From the NCBI GenBank assembly GCA_009842205.1, contig VYFX01000079.1:38523-102522 (forward strand): a stretch of DNA of 64,000 nt. Direction: 5' to 3'. How positions within the stretch are numbered: position 1 is the stretch's first letter; every line of letters starts with the position of its first letter. A program made the translations under genes and the position numbers. Below the pieces are notes generated by a model. The model was not told the DNA's origin. It ran no database searches and saw only the letters and a program-made list of their open reading frames with translations. The DNA is from Paracoccaceae bacterium (GTDB taxonomy: Bacteria; Pseudomonadota; Alphaproteobacteria; Rhodobacterales; Rhodobacteraceae). This document shows positions 36,589 through 46,129 of this stretch, piece by piece.

Positions 36589-37764
36589 ATGTTTAAACCT
36601 ATTGGGATTAGGCAATTATACCTGATTATAACGTCAGCCTGTTTGTTGGCATGTGGTATGCAACCCTCACATGGGGCCCAATACCAATTGGAATCCACCA
36701 AGGTCAATGTTGAAAGGGTTGTTTCGAAACTGAAGGTACCCTGGAGTGTGGCTTTTCTACCCGAATGTGAAATACTCGTTACAGAAAGGAGAGGGAATCT
36801 ATTTCACTTTGACTCCAGAGGAAGGAAAACAAAGGTTAAGCATGGTCTGAAGATTTTTGCCAAGGGCCAGGGTGGTCTACTGGATGTAGTTGCCAAAAGT
36901 GATTTCCAGAATTCCAGGGAAATCTTTCTTTCCTATTCAGCAACAAACCAGAAGGGGTTGGCCGGAACTTCGGTCAGTCGGGGAATACTATCACGCAACA
37001 ATGACCAGTTACGGGATGAAACCGAAATTTTTGAAATGGTTCCAGGTACGAATGGAAATCGGCATTTCGGATCCAGAATTGTTGAAAACACCGATGGAAC
37101 AATTTTTATTACCATGGGAGACCGGGGAGAACGAGAGTCCTCTCAGGACTTAACTTCACATAATGGAACTGTTGTTCGAATTAATCCCGACGGGACGATC
37201 CCAGAGAACAATCCATTCATAAATAATGACGACATCCTACCGGAAATCTGGTCCTATGGTCACCGCAATCCACAAGGGGCAGGATTGGATTTAAAAGGCA
37301 ACCTTTTGGTTTCCGAACATGGGCCTCGGGGCGGTGATGAGGTTAATCTGGTATTGGAGGGAAGGAATTATGGATGGCCGGTAATCGGTTATGGAGTTCA
37401 TTATTCTGGCCAGCAAGTCGGGATTGGTACAACAAATGAAGGCATGGAACAACCTGAATTATATTGGGATCCATCCATAGCCCCATCAGGTTTAATGGTT
37501 TACTCTGGCAAACTATGGCCGGATTGGAAGGGGCATGTATTTGTTGGCTCACTCAAGTTTGATTACATCTCCAGAATTGATCCAGATCGGAATTTTCAGG
37601 AAGCCGAACAGATATCCCTGCCTGAAACAAAAAGGGTAAGAGACGTCAGGGAAGCTCCTGATGGGTCAATTTGGTTTATATCCGAGGACAGGGGAAGTAT
37701 CTACAGAATGGTACCTGATGACCATTCTGATGCAGAGGAAGCCTGTAAATTCCTTATCCGTTAG
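36589..37764 (+). CDS. Secreted PQQ-dependent aldose sugar dehydrogenase-like protein (GSDH family)
   Basis: A 391-residue beta-propeller protein of the glucose/sorbosone dehydrogenase family. The N-terminus is an export signal with a possible lipobox, SACLLACG, around Cys 23. Family signatures are VPWSVAFLPECEILVTERRG, MGDRGERESSQDLTSHNGTVVRINPDGTIP, IWSYGHRNPQGAG and EHGPRGGDEVNLV. YliI-type members oxidise aldose sugars with PQQ in the periplasm; PQQ biosynthesis genes are not in this window. The 2-bp gap to the dimethylglycine-dehydrogenase-like gene indicates cotranscription. Confidence 0.9.
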   Translation: MFKPIGIRQLYLIITSACLLACGMQPSHGAQYQLESTKVNVERVVSKLKVPWSVAFLPECEILVTERRGNLFHFDSRGRKTKVKHGLKIFAKGQGGLLDVVAKSDFQNSREIFLSYSATNQKGLAGTSVSRGILSRNNDQLRDETEIFEMVPGTNGNRHFGSRIVENTDGTIFITMGDRGERESSQDLTSHNGTVVRINPDGTIPENNPFINNDDILPEIWSYGHRNPQGAGLDLKGNLLVSEHGPRGGDEVNLVLEGRNYGWPVIGYGVHYSGQQVGIGTTNEGMEQPELYWDPSIAPSGLMVYSGKLWPDWKGHVFVGSLKFDYISRIDPDRNFQEAEQISLPETKRVRDVREAPDGSIWFISEDRGSIYRMVPDDHSDAEEACKFLIR

Positions 37765-37890
37765 ATACAGCTTGGGCCAGCATAAATCACCTACCTTGAA
37801 CCCGTTCTGAAAATATTGTGGTTTTTACAGTCTGGATTTTGGCTTCTACCGGATTATATCAAGTGTACTTTCAGTAGATGGAGATGAATA

Positions 37891-39273
37891 ATGACTGGTG
37901 ATTGGACTAAATCGGCATGGAGAAGCAAGCCACGTATTCAAATGCCTGATTATCCTGACCAGGATAAACTTGATCGGGTACAAAACCAACTGGCAATGAG
38001 TCCACCTTTGGTATTTGCCGGGGAAGTCAGACAGTTGAGAAATGAACTTGCAAAAGTATGTGAAGGCAGGGCTTTTTTGCTCCAGGGTGGCGATTGTGCC
38101 GAAAGTTTTCAGGAATACAATGCTGATTCCATCAGGGATACATTCAGGGTTCTTCTGCAAATGGCAATTGTCCTTACTTTTGGTGCCAAACGTCCAATAG
38201 TCAAGATTGGCAGGATGGCAGGTCAGTTTGCCAAACCAAGATCATCATCTGTTGAAACTATTGATGGTGTCGAACTTCCTAGCTACCGGGGGGACATGAT
38301 CAATGACATTGAGTTTAGTGAATCTTCCAGGATACCCGATCCTGAAAGAATGCTAACTGCATACTCCCAGTCTGCAGCAACCCTGAACCTACTCAGGGCC
38401 TTCAGTCATGGGGGTTATGCGGATATCACGAGGGTTCATACCTGGAATTTGGAATTCACTGAGAAAAGTGATTCTGAAAAGTACCATCAAATTGCCAACC
38501 GTATCACTGATGCCTTGGATTTTATGGAAGCGGCAGGAGTCAATGCTGAAAAGTTGAATTCACTCAGACAAGTCGATTTCTACACCAGCCATGAAGCATT
38601 GTTGCTGGAATATGAGGAAATGCTCAGTCGCGTTGATTCCTTGACTGGGGATACTATAGCCGGTTCCGGTCACTTCATTTGGATTGGTGATCGAACACGG
38701 CAGCCAGATGGGGCCCATGTCGAATTTTGTAGGGGAGTACAAAATCCTTTGGGTATCAAGTGTGGTCCGAGTATTACCTCAGAAGATTTAAAGGTCTTAT
38801 TGGAAAAGCTCAATCCTCAAAACGAAGCTGGTCGGATTACCCTGATTGCTCGTTTTGGCAATAACAAGGTTGTGGATTATCTCCCCAATCTCATCAAAGC
38901 TGTAAAGGAGGTTGGAGCGAATGTAATCTGGTCTTGCGATCCAATGCATGGAAACACTGAAAAATCCTCTTCCGGATACAAAACGAGACGGTTTGAAAAT
39001 GTACTTGGAGAAGTTCATCAATTTTTTGATGTTCATCACGATGAAGGAACAATTCCAGGTGGAGTACATTTTGAAATGACCGGTAAGGATGTTACCGAAT
39101 GTACCGGTGGTTTGAGTGCAGTTTCTGACGAAAATCTGGGTGATCGATACCATACGGTCTGTGACCCCCGCTTGAATTCTTCCCAGGCCTTGGAATTGGC
39201 TTTTCTTGTTGCGGAAGAATTGGCCAGCAGGATATCCAGAAACAATGGTCCAAATAAAGTCCGGGCAGCTTGA
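37891..39273 (+). CDS. aroG: 3-deoxy-7-phosphoheptulonate synthase, class II
   Basis: A 460-residue class II (plant-type) DAHP synthase, which condenses PEP and erythrose 4-phosphate at the start of the shikimate pathway. Motifs are [17 protein letters not shown] (metal-binding Cys), [55 protein letters not shown] and [21 protein letters not shown]. The protein is full length. It stands alone, with 126 bp upstream and a 500-bp gap downstream. Confidence 0.97.
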   Translation: MTGDWTKSAWRSKPRIQMPDYPDQDKLDRVQNQLAMSPPLVFAGEVRQLRNELAKVCEGRAFLLQGGDCAESFQEYNADSIRDTFRVLLQMAIVLTFGAKRPIVKIGRMAGQFAKPRSSSVETIDGVELPSYRGDMINDIEFSESSRIPDPERMLTAYSQSAATLNLLRAFSHGGYADITRVHTWNLEFTEKSDSEKYHQIANRITDALDFMEAAGVNAEKLNSLRQVDFYTSHEALLLEYEEMLSRVDSLTGDTIAGSGHFIWIGDRTRQPDGAHVEFCRGVQNPLGIKCGPSITSEDLKVLLEKLNPQNEAGRITLIARFGNNKVVDYLPNLIKAVKEVGANVIWSCDPMHGNTEKSSSGYKTRRFENVLGEVHQFFDVHHDEGTIPGGVHFEMTGKDVTECTGGLSAVSDENLGDRYHTVCDPRLNSSQALELAFLVAEELASRISRNNGPNKVRAA

Positions 39274-39354
39274 CATCGATATACGATTATCCTTGTTTCC
39301 AATCCGTATACTTGACTATGCCCATTGGTACATGATTGCTTGACAAGGATTAAG

Positions 39355-39377
39355 AAAGACAAAAGCGTTCTGTCTTT
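39355..39377 (+). terminator. Hairpin downstream of the DAHP synthase gene
   Basis: AAAGACA (39355-39361) pairs with TGTCTTT (39371-39377) around a 9-nt loop. It is the only evident stem-loop after the DAHP synthase gene. It has no following T-run, so a terminator role is only tentative. Confidence 0.3.
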
Positions 39378-39695
39378 GCTTGGCCATTAATCAGTTAATT
39401 CCCACAAATAAGTTGAAAATGTAATGGTGGGTTAATTTAATCCAGTCTTTGGGGCAGGAATAACTCAATAATCCAACTAGTATCAGAATATACAGTTCAA
39501 AACTCACTTCTATCAGATTTTAGATTTTTGCTGCTAACCGAAGTCAATATGTTTAAGAACTGCATGCTTATTGGTAGAAGCGTGAGTGTTTTCCTTTATT
39601 ATTATATCTATTTCAAGCATAAAAATAAGCGGTATTTGAAAATTACTAAATCCTTTATAAGCGAAAAAAAATTCTTAATTTAGAATGCATAAAAC

Positions 39696-39709
39696 GCAAC
39701 AGTTGTTGC
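39696..39709. promoter_or_regulatory. Short inverted repeat, possible LysR-type operator
   Basis: GCAACA and TGTTGC separated by GT, immediately followed by further TTG repeats (39714-39725). It lies 76 bp before the ATG of the binding-protein gene. Many LysR-type sites are short AT-containing inverted repeats in this position, but no consensus specific to this regulator is known to me. Confidence 0.25.
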
Positions 39710-39785
39710 AATCATTGTTGTTGTTTTTTTGACTTGCAGTAGTTACGATTATCCTCACACATATCACCAATATAGAGAGGGTAAG

Positions 39786-40838
39786 ATGATGGAAGTAAAA
39801 AGTAAAATCAATGCCAATGCCATTGATCGTAGAAGCCTATTGAAAAATGGTTTAGCTTTTGGAGGATTGGCAACAGTTTCATCCTTTATCACGGTTTCGT
39901 CTGCTGGTGCTAGTGGAGCGAAAGTCAATATGCAATTGGGGTGGTTGGCAAGCAATGGCATCCTTGGTGAGGTTGTAGCCAAAAGGATGGGATTTTATAG
40001 TGAAGAAGGAATTGAACTTGATGTAACACCAGGAGGACCTGGAGTTGATGGTGTGGCCTCGGTTGCTGCAGGAAGAGCTGGTGTAGGTCAACTTTCGTCT
40101 AGTCCTTCATTGATGCTGGCACGTTCAGCGGGAATACCAATCAAGGCATTCGCCGCTGGTTATCAGAAACATCCGTTTACCTATTTTTCATTGTCAGACA
40201 ATCCTGTCCGTACACCATCCGACATGATTGGCAAGACTATAGCCACTCAACCAACTGCGATGATCCTTCTTCGTGCACTTCTTGCAAAGAACGGGATAGC
40301 CGAGGACCAAGTTGAAGCAGTAAACATGGGTAGCGATATGAATCAGCTCATGACAGGTCAAGTCCAGGCAGTTACCGGTTGGCAGACCAACACTAACGCT
40401 CTCAAGATTTTGGGAGACAAGCGTGTAGACATGATGTTGTGGGATGCCGGTATTCAATTGTACGCGAATGTGTACTACACGACCGATGACATGTTGGCAA
40501 ACCATAGTGATGTTCTCCAGAGATTCCTCACCGGTTCGGCACGTGGTTGGGGTTATACCCGCAATAATCCAGAAGAGGCGGTAGATCATCTCGTTTCCGA
40601 GTATATAAATTTGGACAGGGAAAGTGAGTTGGAAGCCATAAATCCTGTTTTGGATTTTTCATTCAATGAGGTTACATCAGCTGAGGGTTGGGGTGCCATG
40701 AACATGGAAAACTGGCAATCCCAGATTGACACCTATGAACAATTGGATCAATTCCAAGGTGCAACACCCACCATTGATGATGTAATGACATCGGAAATTC
40801 TTGAAGCAACCGAGACTATCAGAAAGCAGGTTGGTTGA
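39786..40838 (+). CDS. NMT1/THI5-like ABC substrate-binding protein, Tat-exported
   Basis: A 350-residue periplasmic binding protein of the NMT1/THI5/SsuA superfamily. The ATG at 39786 is chosen because GAGAGGG lies just upstream and it gives a sensible signal peptide; a longer frame from 39729 is unlikely. The signal contains DRRSLLKNGLAFGG, a Tat-like twin arginine. The mature part starts KVNMQLGWLASNGILGEVVAKRMGFYSEEGIELDVTPGGPG. Relatives bind taurine, sulphonates, nitrate or pyrimidines. It opens an operon whose catabolic genes (CoA transferase, hydratase) suggest an organic acid ligand. Confidence 0.9.
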   Translation: MMEVKSKINANAIDRRSLLKNGLAFGGLATVSSFITVSSAGASGAKVNMQLGWLASNGILGEVVAKRMGFYSEEGIELDVTPGGPGVDGVASVAAGRAGVGQLSSSPSLMLARSAGIPIKAFAAGYQKHPFTYFSLSDNPVRTPSDMIGKTIATQPTAMILLRALLAKNGIAEDQVEAVNMGSDMNQLMTGQVQAVTGWQTNTNALKILGDKRVDMMLWDAGIQLYANVYYTTDDMLANHSDVLQRFLTGSARGWGYTRNNPEEAVDHLVSEYINLDRESELEAINPVLDFSFNEVTSAEGWGAMNMENWQSQIDTYEQLDQFQGATPTIDDVMTSEILEATETIRKQVG

Positions 40839-40861
40839 TCTATTAAGGTGTTTGGCAAAAC

Positions 40862-41650
40862 ATGGAAAGTGAAAGCGTTCCAGCAATTTCAGTTGATGGA
40901 ATATCAGTCCGGTTTGGTGAGTTGTCAAACCGGATTACTGCCTTGGAAAATGTCTCATTTAATGTACCGGATGGTAGTTTCATCACCATGGTCGGACCAT
41001 CCGGTTGTGGAAAATCCACCCTTTTAAGAGCAATTGCTGATCTTGTACCCTGCAATGAAGGCAAAATAAGGGTCTTTGGGAGAACTCCCGAAGAAGCCAG
41101 GCTTGCTAGAGATTTTTCATTTGTGTTTCAAGAATCCACATTGTTACCGTGGCGTACGGCGATCGAAAACATCACGCTACCATTGGAGGTAGGTAGCCAT
41201 AGTGGCAATGTGGAATCACATGCCGAACCAAAGGAACTTCTAGATCTTGTTGGTTTGGCAGGGCGGGGAAATGCGCTTCCCCACGAACTCTCGGGAGGTA
41301 TGCAACAACGTGTTTCAATTGCCAGGGCACTCGTGTGCCGCCCTCGTGTTCTTCTAATGGATGAACCTTTTGGTGCCCTAGATGAGATTACAAGAGACAA
41401 ACTGAATCAGGAATTGCTTAGGATCTGGAAGGAAACCGGAACAACGATAGTTTTTGTAACACATTCAGTTCCGGAAGCTGCATATCTTGGTCAAAAATGC
41501 CTTGTACTGTCACGAAATCCAGGTCGGGTACTTGAATTTCCAGTTATAGAATACTCAACACCACGTAAACCTGCAATCAGAGATACACTTGAATTCGTTC
41601 AAGTTACAGGAAAACTACGGTCGCTGCTTGAACGAGCAGATCAGGCCTGA
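40862..41650 (+). CDS. ABC transporter ATP-binding protein, SsuB/TauB-like
   Basis: A 262-residue ATPase with Walker A GPSGCGKSTLL (about residues 43-53), Q-loop in FVFQESTLLPWRTAIENI, signature ELSGGMQQRVSIARAL and Walker B RVLLMDEPFGALD. The LPWRT context is diagnostic for the nitrate/sulphonate/taurine/pyrimidine subfamily. It lies 23 bp after the binding-protein gene and 21 bp before the permease gene. Confidence 0.95.
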   Translation: MESESVPAISVDGISVRFGELSNRITALENVSFNVPDGSFITMVGPSGCGKSTLLRAIADLVPCNEGKIRVFGRTPEEARLARDFSFVFQESTLLPWRTAIENITLPLEVGSHSGNVESHAEPKELLDLVGLAGRGNALPHELSGGMQQRVSIARALVCRPRVLLMDEPFGALDEITRDKLNQELLRIWKETGTTIVFVTHSVPEAAYLGQKCLVLSRNPGRVLEFPVIEYSTPRKPAIRDTLEFVQVTGKLRSLLERADQA

Positions 41651-41671
41651 AATCTGGGTACATAAAGTATA

Positions 41672-42460
41672 ATGAAAAAACAATCGACAGGTTCCAATTG
41701 GTTATCGGGGATTAAGCGACATTTTCCTGCGATTGCAACGGTTATTGGTTTGCTGATTCTATGGCACTTGATAGTTACCCTATTTGGCATTCCTACCTAC
41801 ATAGCACCTAGTCCCGTCCAGGTGGCTTTGGTTTTTGTCGAAAAGGGAGATATCCTTTGGATAAATTTCCTGCCCACGTTTTTTGAAGCCCTGTCCGGAT
41901 TTATCCTTGGAAATTCGGTCGCAGTCATTCTTGCTATTTGGTTTGTCCATAATAGAATGGCTGAAAGAGCCTTCTATCCCATCGCGGTATTCATCAATAC
42001 AATCCCAATTATTGCCATTGCACCCATTTTGGTCTTGATTCTAGGGAACGGATACGCACCAAAAATTGTTATCGCTGCTCTAATCTGTTTCTTCCCAACC
42101 TTGGTAAACATGGTTCGGGGTTTGAATGCAGTAAGCCCGCAAATGCTTGAACTCATGCGTGTTTTATCTGCAACCAAGCCTGAAATTTTATGGAAAATCA
42201 GGATACAGAGTTCATTACCTTTCCTATTTGCCGCATTAAAAATTGCTTCGACAACATCAGTTATCGGGGCAATTGTCGGTGAGTGGATTGGATCTAATTA
42301 TGGATTGGGCGCGTTGATTATTGAGGCGACTTACAATTTTCGGTCACCAATGCTTTATGCGACAGTAATTACGGGTGCTAGTTTGGCAGTGTTGGGATTT
42401 ACCCTAACCACTATAGCCGAGCATCATTTCGTTAAGTGGAAATCAAGATCAATTAACTGA
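41672..42460 (+). CDS. ABC transporter permease, SsuC/TauC-like
   Basis: A 262-residue protein with about six transmembrane helices. PIIAIAPILVLILGNGYAPKIVIAALICFFPTLVNMVRGL is the typical permease core of this subfamily, followed by the EAA-like KPEILWKIRIQSSLPFLFAALKIA loop. It forms the channel for the importer encoded with the two preceding genes. Single permease gene, so a homodimer is expected. Confidence 0.94.
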   Translation: MKKQSTGSNWLSGIKRHFPAIATVIGLLILWHLIVTLFGIPTYIAPSPVQVALVFVEKGDILWINFLPTFFEALSGFILGNSVAVILAIWFVHNRMAERAFYPIAVFINTIPIIAIAPILVLILGNGYAPKIVIAALICFFPTLVNMVRGLNAVSPQMLELMRVLSATKPEILWKIRIQSSLPFLFAALKIASTTSVIGAIVGEWIGSNYGLGALIIEATYNFRSPMLYATVITGASLAVLGFTLTTIAEHHFVKWKSRSIN

Positions 42461-42479
42461 ACAATTATGAGGAAAGAAA

Positions 42480-43841
42480 ATGAAACTACATGAAATTGTA
42501 AAGCGTAAAGCGGTTAGTATTCCAGTCGTAGACGAAAGTGATGTTATTGTCGTTGGAGGAGGACCGGCAGGTATTGCGGCTGCTGTCTCGGCATCTCGCA
42601 ATGGAGCCTCCGTAACACTTTTGGAGCGATATCCCTATCTTGGGGGACTTGCTTCGGGAGGTATGGTTCTGGTTTTGGATGACATGCATAATGAGACAGA
42701 AATATCCGTACGTGGAATAGCAATGGAAATCATTGAACGCATGCATTCACGTGGCTTATGTGTCTATCCCCCAAAATCAGATCGGGCATTGGATGTGCGT
42801 GGTTTGCCGGAAACTGTTCGTAAATGGTCTCGATGGGGAGTATGTGATTTTCATGTCCATTACAGACCACACCCAGTGGTTTTTGCTGCGGCATTTGATC
42901 CTGATGGGTTCAAGCAGGCAGCGCTCGACATGGTTAAGGAAAGTGGAGTTAAACTTCGGCTTCATAGCTGGTTTCAATCAACAATTGTTGAAGACAATCG
43001 TACTACTGGTGTAATTGTAGAAACCAAACAAGGTCCCCAGGCATTGCGTGGTCAGATCATTATCGATGCAACTGGTGATCTGGATGTTGCCGCAAGTGCC
43101 GGCGCTCCATTTGCTGATGGTTCCTATATTGTCACTACTGTCTCGCGTATGGGTAATGTTGATACAGAGACAGTTGAACGTTTTCAATATGAGGAACCAG
43201 AAAAGTTTTTAGCTCTGGAGAAGGAAGCCAAAAAGATTATTCGAGGGTGTTGGGATTATTGGTGGTTGAAAACTCCCCTACCGGGAATTGTCTGGTGCAA
43301 TTGTCCACACATGACAGGATTTGATGGTCTTAAGGTAGAAGATCTTACTGCTTCAGAATTTGAGGGTCGAAAGCGGATGCAGAAATTGTTGGAATTTGCC
43401 CGCCAGAGTGTCCCTGGTTTCGAAAATGCATATTTCGTTGATTTCGCACCACAGACGGGTGTACGACAAACACGTCTTCTTGAGGGGGAGTATGTTGTTA
43501 CCAAACAGGATATCATGAACAGACTACACTTTTCTGATACCATTTGTCGGGGTCGAGACTACTACACACCGTATAGGGCACTTTTACCTAAAAAGATTGA
43601 TCAAATCATTGTCGCGGGCAGGCATTACTCGGCAACTTCATCAGCACAGAAACTCAGCCGTGAAATTCCTCCATGCATGGCCATGGGTGAGGCTGCTGGA
43701 GTTGCGGCAGTGTTGGCCTTGCAATCAGGTATCAGGATTAGGGATGTTGAGCCAGGTAAAATACAGCAAATGATGAGGGCTCAGGGTGCTGACCCTGGAG
43801 ATCAACCGGCTGCTAATGCCTTGCTTTCAGGTGCAGCATGA
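42480..43841 (+). CDS. FAD-dependent oxidoreductase of unknown substrate (FAD_oxidored type)
   Basis: A 453-residue flavoprotein with DVIVVGGGPAGIAAAVSASRNGASVTLLER at residues 21-50 (GxGxxG at 26-31) and a second FAD contact IIIDATGDLDVAASAGAPFADG. The conserved RQTRLLEGEYVVTKQDIMN and DQIIVAGRHYSATSSAQ segments resemble the FAD_oxidored (PF12831-like) group, which has few characterised members. No signal peptide. It starts 19 bp after the permease gene and overlaps the CoA transferase gene by 4 bp (ATGA). It may oxidise or reduce the imported acid or its derivative, possibly with the ferredoxin at 45788. Confidence 0.88.
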   Translation: MKLHEIVKRKAVSIPVVDESDVIVVGGGPAGIAAAVSASRNGASVTLLERYPYLGGLASGGMVLVLDDMHNETEISVRGIAMEIIERMHSRGLCVYPPKSDRALDVRGLPETVRKWSRWGVCDFHVHYRPHPVVFAAAFDPDGFKQAALDMVKESGVKLRLHSWFQSTIVEDNRTTGVIVETKQGPQALRGQIIIDATGDLDVAASAGAPFADGSYIVTTVSRMGNVDTETVERFQYEEPEKFLALEKEAKKIIRGCWDYWWLKTPLPGIVWCNCPHMTGFDGLKVEDLTASEFEGRKRMQKLLEFARQSVPGFENAYFVDFAPQTGVRQTRLLEGEYVVTKQDIMNRLHFSDTICRGRDYYTPYRALLPKKIDQIIVAGRHYSATSSAQKLSREIPPCMAMGEAAGVAAVLALQSGIRIRDVEPGKIQQMMRAQGADPGDQPAANALLSGAA

Positions 43842-45016
43842 GGAAATCTGATATGACCGGTAATGCTCTTGAACTCCCTCTTGAGGGGGTTAGGGTACTG
43901 GACTTTAGCCAAGTGATGCTTGGCCCATGCTGTACCCAGATGCTCGGCGATTATGGAGCTGATGTAATTAAAATTGAAAGGGCTGGATTAGGGGATCTTT
44001 CTCGGTGGAGCGTTGGTGAAGACCCTGACGGTGAAAATAATCCTGTGTTCTCTAGTTTGAACCGTAACAAACGAAGCATAACTTTGGATCTGAAAACTGA
44101 AGATGGACGCAAGGCTGTTCGCAAGTTAGTGAAATACACCGATGTTGTTGTCAACAATTTTCGACCAGGTGTGATGGAACGAATGGGACTTGGATTTCAA
44201 GATCTGAAACGAATTAACCCTGGTATCATCTATGCAGTTGGTACAGGATTCGGCCTTCAGGGTCCATATGTAAACAAGGGCGGTCAAGATGTGTTGGCCC
44301 AAGCCATGAGCGGTGCGATGCATAGGCGTGCAGACAATAGGCAACCTTTATCCATCTATCCAACTGCTCTTGCAGATTATTCAGCGGGCATGCATCTGGT
44401 ACAAGGTATCTTGCTTGCGCTGATGCAAAGAGAGAAAAATGGTGAGGGTCAGATCGTTTCGGTCTCACTTTTCAATTCCATGCTTGCCATGCAGATGCAG
44501 GAAGCAGCTGTATGGATGATGAGGAGTAAGGAGCTGAATTGGGCAGCAATGCCACTATCTGGAGTATTTGAGACTACAGATAAAGCCATTGTAATGATAG
44601 GTGCTTTCAAGCAAAACCCGCTGATGAGCATTTGCAAAGCACTGAATATTGAAGACCTGTCTTTGCAAAAGAAATATTCGACTCTTGAGCGACAGGCGGA
44701 AAATCGCGATGAACTTCAAAAGGTATTTCGTGAACGATTTGCTACAAATTCAACTTCATATTGGCTTAGGAAACTTGATGAGGTTGATATACTTTGTGCA
44801 CCAGTTAATTCACTATCTGAAGCACTTGAAGATCCGCAAACTATATGCAACCGGATGATCATGGACCTCCCATCCACTGAAGCTGGCCCTGTCCGTCTCG
44901 TAGGATCGCCAATTGATATGTCAATGGCTCCTGTTAACATTAGATTGGCCCCACCAAAACTAGGTGAGCACACTAAGGAAATACTTGAAGAGTTCACAGG
45001 AAGTGAGTTGTCATGA
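43838..45016 (+). CDS. CaiB/BaiF family III CoA transferase
   Basis: A 392-residue family III CoA transferase. It moves CoA between an acyl-CoA donor and a carboxylic acid through an aspartyl anhydride. The N-terminus LEGVRVLDFSQVMLGPCCTQMLGDYGADVIKIE is characteristic. The catalytic aspartate is Asp180 in ALADYSAGMH. NRNKRSITLDLKTEDGR and the LFNSMLAMQMQEAA segment also match. The ATGA overlaps on both sides (43838-43841, 45013-45016) show tight translational coupling with the FAD oxidoreductase and hydratase genes. An internal ATG at 43853 is an alternative start. The acid substrate cannot be deduced. Confidence 0.93.
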   Translation: MRKSDMTGNALELPLEGVRVLDFSQVMLGPCCTQMLGDYGADVIKIERAGLGDLSRWSVGEDPDGENNPVFSSLNRNKRSITLDLKTEDGRKAVRKLVKYTDVVVNNFRPGVMERMGLGFQDLKRINPGIIYAVGTGFGLQGPYVNKGGQDVLAQAMSGAMHRRADNRQPLSIYPTALADYSAGMHLVQGILLALMQREKNGEGQIVSVSLFNSMLAMQMQEAAVWMMRSKELNWAAMPLSGVFETTDKAIVMIGAFKQNPLMSICKALNIEDLSLQKKYSTLERQAENRDELQKVFRERFATNSTSYWLRKLDEVDILCAPVNSLSEALEDPQTICNRMIMDLPSTEAGPVRLVGSPIDMSMAPVNIRLAPPKLGEHTKEILEEFTGSELS

Positions 45017-45780
45017 GTGTTGAGTTTGAGGTTACCGACCAAGTAGCGCGTGTCACACTGAACAGACCAGAACGCCTGAATGCGATAGATCAGTCCACAT
45101 TCAAACAGCTCAATGAAATATGGCTGGAAATAAACCAATGTGATAGTGTTCGTTGCGCAATATTGACCGGTACTGGCAGGGCCTTCTGTGCTGGCGCAGA
45201 CATGAAGGAAGAAGGACCGGATGGAGTTCAATACTGGCTTCAAACAAACAGTTATGGGTTCTCTGGTATTGCTTGTGGAGGAAGATTGAATGTTCCCCTT
45301 GTGGCCAAAGTGAATGGTCTTGCGTTGGGAGGTGGATTTGAAACAATACTAGGTTGTGATATAGTAATAGCAGCAGAGTCAGCTACCTTTGGATTGCCGG
45401 AGGCCCGTGTAGGCAGACTTCCGCTTGATGGAATGATTGTTCTGCCCAGAATTGTTCCTCGCAATCTGGCCTTGGGACTTATGTTGACTGGAGGGCGAAT
45501 TTCTGCTAGTGAAGCTGCCAAATGGGGCATTGTAAACGAGGTTGTACCTGATGATCAACTAGACAGGGCTGTAGAAAAATGGGTTGAGGACATATTATCA
45601 TGTGCACCACTGAGTTTAAAGGCAATCAAGCGTTATGTATTTGATACGACTGGCATGGAAATCTCTGAAGCAAGGAGACACATGTCAGACGCACTTTCTG
45701 CAACTCTCCAGAGTGAAGACGCCCGTGAAGGGGTAAAGGCATTTCAAGAAAAACGTTTACCCGTCTGGAAGGGACAATGA
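45013..45780 (+). CDS. Enoyl-CoA hydratase/isomerase family protein
   Basis: A 255-residue crotonase. The oxyanion-hole segments are GTGRAFCAGADMKE and NGLALGGGFETILGCDIVIAAE. Both glutamates usual for hydratases appear present, in GGGFE and in LPEARVG. The C-terminal FQEKRLPVWKGQ is typical. It presumably hydrates or cleaves the CoA ester made by the preceding CoA transferase. It is 7 bp before the ferredoxin gene. Confidence 0.93.
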   Translation: MSVEFEVTDQVARVTLNRPERLNAIDQSTFKQLNEIWLEINQCDSVRCAILTGTGRAFCAGADMKEEGPDGVQYWLQTNSYGFSGIACGGRLNVPLVAKVNGLALGGGFETILGCDIVIAAESATFGLPEARVGRLPLDGMIVLPRIVPRNLALGLMLTGGRISASEAAKWGIVNEVVPDDQLDRAVEKWVEDILSCAPLSLKAIKRYVFDTTGMEISEARRHMSDALSATLQSEDAREGVKAFQEKRLPVWKGQ

Positions 45781-45787
45781 GATCATA

Positions 45788-46126
45788 ATGGCATTTGTGA
45801 TTGTCGAGTCCTGCATTGATGTCAAGGATGGAGTATGTACTGATGTTTGTCCCGTTGACTGTATTTATGAAGGTGGTAGAATGTTCTACATTCAGCCTGA
45901 TGAGTGTATAAATTGTGCAATCTGTGAGTCTGTGTGCCCCGTGGATGCAATCATGAATGAAGATGAACTACCAGAAAAATTCATCAAATTCACCAGGATC
46001 AATGAAGAATTTTTTGGTGAAAATGTAACTGGCTGGGGACAACCCGGTGGTCTGACAGATGACTTTCGAACCGATCAGGATCATCCTGAGGTAAGGCTTT
46101 GGAACAATATTGCTGACAAGGAGTGA
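45788..46126 (+). CDS. Ferredoxin, 7Fe-type (FdxA-like)
   Basis: A 112-residue ferredoxin. The N-terminal cluster site is CIDVKDGVCTDVCPVDC and the second is CINCAICESVCPVDA. The extended first motif (C-x7-C-x3-CP) is the actinobacterial-type FdxA spacing, expected to hold a 3Fe-4S plus a 4Fe-4S cluster. Its position between the hydratase and the LysR gene suggests it serves an electron-transfer step in the same pathway, most simply the FAD oxidoreductase at 42480. Confidence 0.93.
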   Translation: MAFVIVESCIDVKDGVCTDVCPVDCIYEGGRMFYIQPDECINCAICESVCPVDAIMNEDELPEKFIKFTRINEEFFGENVTGWGQPGGLTDDFRTDQDHPEVRLWNNIADKE

Positions 46127-46129
46127 AAA

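Larger units (their letters stand above)
39274..39785. other. Long AT-rich leader upstream of the CoA-transferase/ABC operon
   Basis: About 510 bp with no supported gene. It carries a possible hairpin AAAGACA/TGTCTTT at 39355-39377, about 80 bp after the DAHP synthase stop, and two symmetric elements further down. These are ATTCT-N6-AGAAT at 39671-39686 and GCAACA-GT-TGTTGC at 39696-39709. The last two lie about 75-115 bp upstream of the operon's first gene, a reasonable place for an activator such as the LysR-type regulator encoded at 46130-47044. That link is inference. Confidence 0.4.
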
